A stretch of 64,000 nt of DNA from Owenia fusiformis (lineage: Eukaryota > Annelida > Polychaeta > Sabellida > Oweniidae), in contig CAIIXF020000006.1 of the NCBI GenBank assembly GCA_903813345.2, forward strand, positions 20,717,936-20,781,935, read 5' to 3'. Under the pieces are notes generated by a model. That model did no database searches. It was not told the DNA's origin and worked only from the letters and a program-made list of their open reading frames with translations. Numbering within the stretch: position 1 is the stretch's first letter; each line of letters begins with the position of its first letter. Below are positions 48,801 to 60,800 of this stretch, piece after piece. The translations under genes and the position numbers were made by a program.

Positions 48801-51800
48801 CAAAAACTGTAGAATTCAAATCTAATGACATTGATGTCTCATTGAAAATGCAATAAAAACTTGCATTCAATAATCTAATTTATTTTTGGCCCACTTTTCC
48901 AAAATCTGATATGATTTGAACCACAAGGACTCTTCAACACAGCACTGTTCAACATGTTTAATAGATGGCATCCATATATCTGTTGAAAGACCATTATGTT
49001 TCCCCTTTTATGAAAATCATGGAAACAGAGCTGATGAGGTAACCAAAATCTCACCTCCGTTATCAATAAACCACCTATCTTTGCCACCCATTGGATCTTT
49101 ATCTTTAATAAGGCCAACAAGATCTCCCGCGACAGCATCCATGTCCATGACGTGTGACGCAGTGTAGTGTTGCAATACCTTATATAGTTTGTCTGGGGGG
49201 TAGAGCTGTCTAATGTACATCTGTTGACTCTCGCTCTGTTGACTAACCCCAGATTGAGCAGTTGGTTCACTTGGCTAAAAACATGAATTTAAGTACTTTG
49301 TGAGCCAGAAATCATCAAAGTCCATAACAATTTGTTTTAAATATTGACCTCAGAGTGATTTTTTAATGTTTAAAGGCAGTTGATAGGAATATGAAATACA
49401 TTTGTTGCCTCTGGCCGCTACAGGTATATTAACATATCCATATTTCAAACTCTTATCTATGATCAAAAGTACAGTGTATCATGAAATGTATAAAATGTGG
49501 AAATGAACTACCATCATACCATTTCTATATCTGGATCATATCTTTGATTTGTTGGAGTGACCCTAGGGATGACATATATGAATATCAATCAAGTGGCATA
49601 TCTTTCTCTTGCAAATAATATTTTGTATAATATTTCAAATTCAATGGTACCTGTGCTTTTCCATCGGGAGATTTATTATCATGGACTGGCCAATCTGTCA
49701 CTTTATCATCATGTTCCTCTCTCAGGGACTTAGGGCACAGTAATATATTGGCAAGATTCTCTAGGAGTCGTGTGTGTGCTATATTAAAAGCATCCATCAT
49801 GTTTGCCTGGTCTTGCGTCAATGTAGTAATATATGGAAGCTAAAATAGATGGCAAAATAATCAATCTAAGTTTTAGAGAACAAAAGATGGAGTAAAATAA
49901 CAATTTCATTGAAGCATAATATTTCTCTTAGTGTGACCACTTTCAAGCCACAAATGTCCATTCCATTATTCTATTATTAATTCCATTATGCTTTTTTTCT
50001 GGAATGGAAATCATGTCAAAATTGATTTATGTGGGATTGAGAAATAAAAATAACTATACCCACGGGATGTCATCGCCTGATTTGGTCAATAAATAAAAAA
50101 TAACTCTTGTCAATGTTAGGGAGCAGTCAATGTTAGGGAGCAAAATGATTTTATCAGAATATTAAAAATGTAGCAAATGGCCATTTAAAATATGTATGGC
50201 ATTTATAAACTGAACAATTTTGTTTGTATGATTATTTGATACCCTTTGGGGAGGAAAGCGTAAAGAGTTATTTTTTATTATTTTTTAAAAAATTGAATAA
50301 AAGACGGCGTATCTGTTTGAAGTAAGAAATATTTTAATCGGTATTTAGACTATCTTGGATAATAATTAGAAGCCTTCGTTAAATTACGTTAAAAAGTTAT
50401 AATGGAAAAACGATCATTTTGAGTGTAGGGCGTTCGCGCCTTTTTTAGTAACTTCGTATTAGATTATAAAAGACTTCCGCCGAATTTCGTACAGAAGCGT
50501 GATTGACATTGATGTGCTAGTACATTTTCTCTGCGAATGAGCAGTTTTTCAGTAAAAAAAATATTTTGTGTGAAAATATTGAAATTTATTGTAAAAACGA
50601 CCTGCTCCCTAACATTGACCAAATCAGGCGATGACATCCCGTGATACCATTAATTTAATAATTAATATTAATTTAATAATTTAATATGCATTAATTTGTT
50701 TATAAATAAATGATTGAAATAATGAACAAAATATAAATATTCATAAATTAAGCTGTTCTGGCGGTCCTTTGTGAAGGCTTGCATAATGATATCACAATAA
50801 AGTTCAAAATAAATGCCAATAAGCCCACCATAACTCACATTTTGTTGAAAATAAATTCATTAAGTACCTGAATCAAGGGTTGGAAGTCACTGACAATTTT
50901 CTGCAAGAGTTCACGCCGCAAGGAAATGAATGATTTGGCACAATTTTCAATGACAAGCAGTGACATTTCACACAACTGGGGAAGTTCATCTTTCAACTGC
51001 GCATTGAGGGCTTCATACATTTTGTGGGCAATATCCAAGTCATCAGATGTCTACAAATATAAACAGGATTAGGAATATTTGACTATGATCAGCAAGTCCA
51101 GTAACTCAGTTGTAGAGCACTCTTCCAAATAGTGAAGAGTTGGTGGTCAATCCCCACTTGGGTGGACTGACTTTCCAAATCCACCCTCAGCACAAGATTT
51201 CATTCTGTTTGTTTAATTATCTAAATATTCAATTATTTACTGGCTATATCAGACATTTCTGCTACTATGTTCCTTAATGTATGGGTAATAAATAATCCTA
51301 TAAATATTACTTCATAATGACCCCAGTACTGTAAACTACAGGTACTAGAAATACACAATTCATCTTCAGAAATATAACGCTTACTTTCTTATACAGAGGA
51401 TCCCCCGCTCTCAGACTTTCCAGCTGTTTGGTTATTCTATCAAAGTCTAACAGTTTATCATAGCGTTTCTTCACAACCTGATTGGGTCCATTGAACATAA
51501 CAATGAGTCTGTTAAGTGAGAGAATCACTCTGTCATCCACCCGTGCTTTCTGAAAACAGAACACAATGAGCAATACTGGGAAGAATTCATAAAGTCTTAT
51601 CATTTGGACATTATGGGTGCTATTAGCATGACTAAATAGGGTTTAAAGTGATGACACTTGATAGTTTTTTGGTTATCATACTGTATTACAAGTAATTCGA
51701 AAATTGAATTTCAGAAAGGATTAATATCGACTCTTTCTGGCCAGCAATAATCAAAATTCATGTACAGGGTGGTCAAAAATATAAAGAGGTATCCGTTTTT

Positions 51801-54800
51801 TGACCAACCTGTACCACTTTTAACCAGGGAAATTACTTACAAATAATTTGTAATGCTTATCAGAGAAGGCTTGTTGCGCCACCTGGTACTGGAGGATGAC
51901 ATCCTTCCCAGAACCCTCAGTGTAGAAGTCTGCAATATCCGCGGCCAAGGCTTCTTGGCACCATGTCACCTCCTATGAAAATAAATTAATTGCCTTTTAG
52001 TTTTGCAGTTTAGATTAGGGATGAACATTTCAAGTTTCTTGAAATATGGAAGTCAAATTGGAGATAACAAATCTGGGACTGATAAAAAGTGTGTTCAGAT
52101 TGAAAGGTTTTTGGATAAGAGAGGTATTTGGATATACAGGTTTTACTTCATGAATTTTTGAAATTCAGCAGTAAAGTCAGCAGTAAGTTAGTCCTATTTT
52201 TACACTGAAATGGTAAGAACGGCATCAAACGAAATGGGTAGGATGATATAATGAATTGATCTATTACATCAATCAATTTCTAGTAACACAATCTCTACCT
52301 GTAAATGCTCCATAAATAGTGAAATGTTACTCTTGACAGTTCTCAAACATCTCTCCACATTTCTGAACCTCAGCTCTTCCTCATTGAACTGGACATCCAC
52401 CGTCTAAAATAAAACATTTTAAACATTTCAATTGGCTATGCAATGTTTCAAAAGCATGGAGTCTTTTTAGCAAGAAATTCTACTACATTTATCTGTATTC
52501 AAAATGTACATTGATAATTTGACATGTACATTGATCTGTATTTGAAGTGTCCATTGACTGTATATGTAAAATGACTTGTATTTAATATGGAGAATGATCT
52601 ACATTGATGTCTATTACACTTGTACATTGATCTGAATTTAACATGTACATGAAATAGACCATTGTATCATTCTCATGAAGACGGTAAAATGTGAAAAAGA
52701 AATTACGAATCAATTGATCATTGTGCCTAACCTGATTGGATATCCCAAGGTTTGTGCTGAGCCTCATTCCGATTCTAGCTGTCTTTTTCTTGAGAGAATG
52801 GAAACTTATCTTTGCCATTTTGTCCCCAATTGAATGGTCAGACTCCTGTCGATACTTAAATACTGGAATTTAAAACAAAGAATTATAAGTAAGATCTAAC
52901 TCTTCTAATTTGTAAATATAGAAATTCTTTAACACTATAATCACTAAGCGTGAACAAAATGTTAATTTTTAAAATGGCCAGGTTTAGATTAGCAAACCAT
53001 AATTTAAGAATTGAAACAGGGAGACACGAGAAAAAGAAAAAAGATGGCACTAAACAGCATCGACTTGAAATAAATGAAAGAATTTGTCAGATTTGCAATA
53101 AGGGGGAAGTAGAGGATGAAAAACATTTTTTTCTTGTGTGTGATGGCTATAAAAAATGTAGATTTGAATTTTTTAATAAACTAAGTTTTATTGACACATT
53201 TGATAATATGTCGGATGAAGAAAAATATAACTTTTTGATGACTTCTGATGATTTTGAAATTGTTAACGAATTGATACATTTTATAAATAAACTTTTTAAT
53301 CAGCGTCGGGAGCTATTTGAAAAAGGAAAAATTGTATGATGGTATTTGTGAAACAATGCATGTTGTTGTTGTTTTTTTAACTGTATAATTATATGTAAAT
53401 GTCTTGTAATTGATTTTGTGAGGAAACCAAGTGTTTGGTTTGAAACACAATAAAATCTTGAATCTTGAATCTCTCTACTCAACACCTTTTTCTCAAAACA
53501 TTCCCCATTAACTTCTGTATTGTATTCATTTATTAAACAAAAATTCTCTATGTAGTGAACACCCAAACACAGTGAATACTTTTTCATCTCCATAGGTGTT
53601 ATCTATACACATGTTTTACTGCTGTTGTGTATCTATTTATATGAGAAAGGTACCTAAATCCTTCCTTCTCTTGTATTCATTGATGTACTGAGCGACATTC
53701 GTCATTCCAGTCATAGCTTTAATGAGGCCTTCTTTATCAGGGTGACTGTCTTCCGTACTCTGAAAATATTCATGATTATATTTATAAAGATAATAAAGTG
53801 AGTATGAATGGCAAAATGTATAGTATTGGAATAATATTTGTTACCTCCTACCGCCTAGAAATTGAGAGTAAGTTTTGGACATTTTTTAAATCAACAATAT
53901 TTCATGTTATGACTTTTTTCTAAAAACCCAAACGGTTATGACTTTAATTTAGGTTAATCCTTCAATTTTTAATTCTATCTGGCAGCAAAATTATAATGAA
54001 TATTACGGCATGTTAAATCTTCAAAAACTGCAAAATATGATTAGAAATTTCGTTTAGTTCTGAAAATAATATTGATATTGAAAACAAAACATTGGCCTGA
54101 TTTTGAAAAGACTGCATCCAATATTTAAAATTTACATTCCCTATCCCTTCAAATTCCTTCAATAAATCATTTGTCTCAATCCAGTTACTTTAAATGTTCT
54201 AACACTGTACCAACCTTCAGTAGTTCATTGAGCAGTAAGGGGTATTTGAGGACCCTTTGGACAGGCTTGATGAGGAGAGACCCAATGTCAAACACTACAA
54301 TTTTCTCACGAATAACGTCCAAGCCTTGCCTAAAATATTCCTGGACAGCTTCATTCCCTTCATACTGAAAATTCAAGAAAGCAAAATATTTATTAAACTT
54401 TTTTAAACTTGTAATAGAAAAACATATGTTTCAGAGGCAAATAATATAACATTGAAAGTGTTCTAAAAATACTTTTTCAACTTCTGCAGTCTGGATAATT
54501 TCCCTGGATCTGCACTACTATGTGAGCTGCCATATTTCAAAAACATGCTTTGGATGAATTATCTCAGGAGTTAATCTATTCATAGAAACAATGAGACAAT
54601 CGGTATCTATAATCAATATCATTATGAAGATCTTACTTTTTCAAGAAGTGCAAGCACATCGTCATGGTTACGGCAATATGGAGCATATACACTCTTCATG
54701 TCCTCTATTAGCCAACTGAAGCAACAGCCTGGAAAATGGATAAAGATCTAATGGATATAAGAAGGATGAGAGGGTAAGGCTAAGAATGTATGATGTAAAA

Positions 54801-57800
54801 GGATGAAAAATATTACAAAAGAAGATATAATGGGATAGAACATGTAGGATTTCATTGAGGCATTATTGCTTTTATGTGGCATTGGATTTTTAGCATTATG
54901 TTTGAAAGTGGTCATACTTTGATAAAGTCTGCTTTCATAATATAAATGAGTATGTATTCAAGATTAATGTCTCACAATCAACATAGTTAGTGTTGTGTGT
55001 ATTACTATACCAGTAACATATACTTCAGTTTACTAGAAGCATCTCAGGAGAGCACATCTAGCTTCCTGGCTTGCTGTTAGGATATTCAAATGCTATTTAG
55101 TTTAGACAGAACAGAGTTTATTAAAGCAATTATTTGTTAATTTAATTACAATTCCCCTGAACAGAAGAAGATTAAAATCAGAGAAAACGGCAGATGTAAC
55201 ATTGGGACGTAACATTATACAATACAGAGCATTCAAATGTTTGGGGAGGAAATAGTGTGAATATTTGCTTCCAAATCTATTTAGCATTGCTAATTTGGAT
55301 TCTTGCAAAAATATGATGATTGCTGAATAGTGACTTCAACAATTGGAGATATATGTCATTTACTTTCCTTTTTATATCATTAAAATTCAATTTCAGTTTA
55401 TAACACCAAACAGTTTAGAATACATAATCACAAAAAAGCCTTGATGTAAGAAAGTAAGGAAGTAAAGTCATTCACTCTCCACGCTATTCCATCCCCTTTC
55501 TCACCTGTAAGTTGCTTCTCAAATGGTTTATCTTTTGTATATTCCTCCATACTGTTGAGTAACTTTTCGGCCAATTCTACCAACTCCACCATGTTTCCAA
55601 ATAGTGTGTCAGTGTCTATATTGGGGTTCTGAAAAAATAACAGTGTGTCATTTGGGTGTCTGAAATGAATACTGCATTGACTAATTCTTAAAAGCAACCT
55701 TGTAATGAACACATCATGCCGAAAAGCTAATTTGGATTTGTATCGGGTAAAATGATGAGTTTCCGATGAAAAGGATTACCTTGAGATTCATCCACAAACC
55801 TACAATTATGGAATAATAAAAAGTACAAATCAACAAGAGGAAAACTGCATATTATTTCCTAGAAATGAGGTGATAAGGCAATAAGCAATTATGGAAACTT
55901 GCGCATACCCCTTTTTAAAAAAACAAAATGTATAAGAGTATAGTTTCTACAAACCTGTTTCACACCAGGCCCTATGAAAGTTTCAATACATAGATGCATG
56001 TCCCGAACAAAACTTCGCTCAGTTTCAACCAATTCATTGAGAACTTGTTGACGTTTTTGTTTCATTTGTTCCCGCATATCCTCACTTCGACGTTTATCCT
56101 CCTCTTTGCGACGTGCAATTTCCTCTTCAAGTCGACGTCTCTGCTCCTCTTGATGTCTCGCTTCTTCATCTGCTGAACTTTTCTGCATCAACTGAGAGAG
56201 GTTCCCTGAAACGTAAAATGTTGGTACTTATAAAGGCACTTATAGATCCATGTCTCTTCTATACCCATAATAACTGTAATAAGTATTTAATTGAGCAAAC
56301 AAAAAATAATTATTTGGTGAAAGTCAAAACGTTAAGAAAATTGGATAGACATAATCAAATCAGAATGCAGGATTCCTATGAAGTGTATAATAATGTTTAT
56401 TATTGTACAGTACTTACTTTTCAGGTTATTCAGTTCAGTTGTTAGGCCAGAGATATTTGCATTGTAAAATTCTAAGTTGTCAGTTGTCTCAGGGTCCAGG
56501 GTATCACCAGCCTCTGAGACTTGCTGTTCTAGGTCATCCTTACATTTCCTACAATTCTGAAAAAATGAAAAAACTTATATGTAATTATCCAACTCAAAAA
56601 GGTGTGATGCAAATTGATCCTCAAAATCAATTTGTTCTCTAAGTTTGGGGAGAACTCTGGTCATAGATGAAGAGACTCAGTCAAATGAGCCATCTGATAA
56701 TGAATCTGGTGGCAACTAGGTAAAGCGAGAGTGGTCTGACGTATCAGTAGTTCGGTACTGAGTACTGGTACATGTCATATTCAAAACAAAGATGTTCCAT
56801 TTCAAGTTTCTTGCCTAAGATACTCAAAACTGAAGTCAAGAAGTATACTTATTACAACTTGTAAGTATTATTTTCAAAATATTAACAAGCCTTCAACATG
56901 AAAAATGTTACCATCTACCATTTGCTACAGACTCTGACTGCCAAATGACATAACAACAACCCCTAATTGCAAGACACCAACCGCCAGACACCACCCAAAA
57001 AAAGGTTGGAGACTATAACTGTCACCACTTGTGGCCATGAAATAAAAACTGTTGAAAAAATTAAGATTTACCATCCATATAAATAAATTGCATTTACCTG
57101 TAAATCATCTTCTATCTCTGTTATTCTACGCTGTATGTCTGCTATAATCTCCTCATTGTCCTCAACATCAATGTCTGAAATTAGTTTGAAACATGTAATG
57201 AGCAAAATTATAAAGAACCTCTTCTAGTCCCTAGTTCATGTAGTTAAAGCCATGATTGATTTAAAATTTCAGAGTCATAATTTACATTTTCCTATTAAAC
57301 ATTTGCAAGTTGAATTCACTAAACCCAAATTATGAAAAATGAGGCATAAACACAAGAAAATGTCACTCCCTGCAAATGGTTACTGAAATACATGTAAGTG
57401 TGGCAATTGTTTCAGATGCGGACACTGTCACAAGAAGGTCAGGCTCCCTTAAAGACCTATCAGTCTAATATACAGTACAGTAAAGAAGTAATAAGTTCTA
57501 TTTACAACAAAATAGGAAAAAATATAATCTGAACCATTAAGCATGACGTACCAGTCTAATTATAATCTGAACCACTCTGAAAAAAATTTAGCATGACGTA
57601 CCAGTCTAATCCAAGTCACTTATTTTTCTGAGGTCTGTGCATTAATCTTATAAACTAACTACTTCAATATTACAGAAAACCGGAAAATAAATACCTTGGT
57701 ACCAGATAGTAGTGCCCATTTCAATATCAATTCAAAGCTTTCTTGTTATCAAATCTGATAAAATATCTCTAATATTATTATGAGCTGATTTATTACATAT

Positions 57801-60800
57801 CTAATAAATCATGAGGTCAGACTCCAAGTCCCACTGAGTCAAATAATGAGCTAATCTATCATATCATATGGAAATGCGTCACATATGTACTTTCTATTTA
57901 TTGTTTACAATTCCAATCCTGTTATCAGTCAAGTCCTCTTTATACCTGTTCACTAATCCTTATTCATTCTGCTCTATTAAATAATAACTAAATAATTACA
58001 ATAATTCCAAAATGAAATGCAGGGACCACCATCTGACATGTTTATGCCCATATATACTTTGTTGTTTGATTAGAAATCCAATTGCCTGATAGTACTGCAA
58101 TATGTGTCCTCGTAGAGTGATAAATAAAAACAGAAACTGCCTAAAATGATAGAAAAATATGACCTGGACTTGGCAGTAAGTCAAAATGTATTAGACAAAT
58201 ATTTACTCATCCTATAATCTATCATTTCTGGCATTTTATTTCAATTTATTTATTAAACATTCACCATGTACTAATATGTAGGTGGAATATTAACCAGTTC
58301 TTTACTTTTACTGTATATCTTCTCTCACAATGCCATCCATTAGATCAAAAACATAGTTAAGCAAGTTTGATCTTTGAGTATACGAGTAGTCCTGAATCTC
58401 TGATGAAACAAAACGAGCAAAATTTTCTCTAAAGCTCGAGGTCAATCCAGAAATAACTCCATATCATCGTAAATTAAAACTTTTCAATTATCTAACTGTT
58501 ATCAACAGCTGAGGGGTATTGTATTTGAAACTGTTGAGAGAGAGGGTGTCTTTGAGTTCAAATGAATTTTTGTGTGTTTGGTTTTACTTCCAAAAAACTG
58601 GAAAAATCAAGCATTTGATCAGAAAATTCCAAATAATGGAACATCCTAAAACTAAGTGCCAACGGAAAAATAAAGACTTTTCTTCTAGAAAACCTGGGAT
58701 ATGTATAAAAGATAAATTGACTGATATGCAGCTGAAAGCATAGTTCACCATTTGAGATAAAGTGAACTGCATATAGCAGAATCATTTAGCAATGTTGTAG
58801 TTTGGCAATCTGGGAAAAATGAAATCTGGGGGGGTTTGGGCTGGGGTGCCATAGCCTATGCCATAGGGCATGCCATGACACCGTGCCATGTTTTGTACTA
58901 ACCCAGCAATTTCTTTCGGCTTTATGGTACACAAGGATCATATGCAATTCTCCATAAGTAGAGTTTGACCCTTTGAATTAGTTTTGAATCAGTTTCTGAA
59001 AAGTTGTTTTATAGGATTATGAATTTAAGTAAAGAACTGAATATAATTTCCTCTTTCTTTGATGTAAAAAAACAATCACCTCTGGAGTTGAGAGATTTTG
59101 CACTCCAGAAATACTGAATGATAGAGGATTTTCTGAACGTTATCATAAATGTAATACGTCTCTTGTTATTATTCATGATCAATACACTGTAGAACAAGGC
59201 AGTGGATATATCAAAAATGTTCTGCAGATATGGATATTTACAAATTGGATAATACTGGCTTTAATCTTGTATTGTACAGAGTCAAGGTTGATTATTACAA
59301 ACTGTACATTGGTTTGGTGATAACTGAGTTTGTATTTGATCTGCAGTAATCCTTCAATGTTGCCATTGTGTAAGATGATTAGTTCTGTTAACTTATAGTA
59401 CATGGCTTGTTATAAATCATAAATAACTTACCTGTGGAAAATGCTAAATCCCGACTGTCAATCACAAAAAACATGTTGGGTATATCAATATGGTGGTGAC
59501 ATTTTCAAATCTGTAGTTAGTGGAGTGTTACCTGTGTAAGAAGAGCCTTGATTATTGTAGCTGGGGGACACCGGAACTGGTGGTTTAGGTGCAGGTCTGG
59601 TGGGCCTCAATGGCTGAACTGGCTCTGGCCTCAATGGTTGAACTGGCTCTGGCCTCAATGGTTGTACTGGCTCTGGCCTTAAAGGTTCAACACCAGCTGC
59701 ATTCAATGGTTGAACAACCTCAGGCTGCACTGCATTTCCAGATTGCACTGATGATGTCACTGGTTTATCTGGTGAGGGGAGATTTACAGGCCTGGGGGGA
59801 GGCCTCTGGGGCTGAGTTTTCGTTGGTGATTTTGGTGGACTAGGGGGAGGTGACGAAGGGGGAGGAGGCACCACTGGTTTGTATTTTTCAAAGATTGATG
59901 GGCTAGTGACTGGATCTTTTAAAGCTGAGTAATCACTGCCTTGGGATTTTGATAAATTTAATGAGTCCTTTCTGACTGGGGCTGGTCTTGGAGGCTTTTG
60001 AAGTTGTAGAGATTTTCGTTTATTTTCATCAGAATCGCTTCGAGCTTTCCTCATTTGTACAGTAATAAGGTCATCTAGACTAGCACTAGTTTGAATTGCA
60101 GGACTTCTCGGTTTTGATGGTTTGCTTATTGGAGGAGGCTGTTGAGTATTTTTGCTCACCATAGGAAACTGCTGTGGTGCTGGGGATACTGGCTGATAAG
60201 GGTCTTTATAAGGATCTACATGGATGGATTGACTACTTGAGCCTCTAGACCCTATGATTTGGATAAAATCAGCAGGACAAAGTCCTGTATTGTTTTTGTC
60301 ATCACGGCAAAAGTACCAATTTTCATTGGGTTCATTCAGCACCGTAACAATGTCTCCTATTAACACAGTCAAATCTTCATCAGTCTCTGCAACAAATGTA
60401 TGGATACCTTTCCCTTGTTTTTCCTCCCCGCCTGTCCCATAACCATATGACAACATATTGTTGTTAGTAGCGACATCACCACTGGAGTCCTTTAGATAAT
60501 CACAATCAACAATAATCTCGATAAAGGAAGTTGGAAAAATCCCACGTTTTCCATCAATTTCTCCTTCAGTCCACTGATCATCAATATGACATATCAAGGT
60601 GATGATTTCATTCTCCATGAATGTTAACTCATTTGTGTTCTCAGCCATGAATGCATGGAGTGTTCTCCCATAAGGAGTTATGGCTGAGTCATGTGACTTT
60701 GTATTGTCTGAAGTAAAGACTGTGGGAGTAATATCGCCTTGGAAACTGCTTACAGGAGGACCATTATTTTCAGTCACATTGATGTTTGTTGGAGTAAAAC

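Noticed and set aside
59432-59454. 23-bp microexon with strong splice sites in DNMBP
   Set aside because: In the required phase it hits TAG at once, and skipping it joins the neighbouring exons cleanly. It is at best a poison exon.
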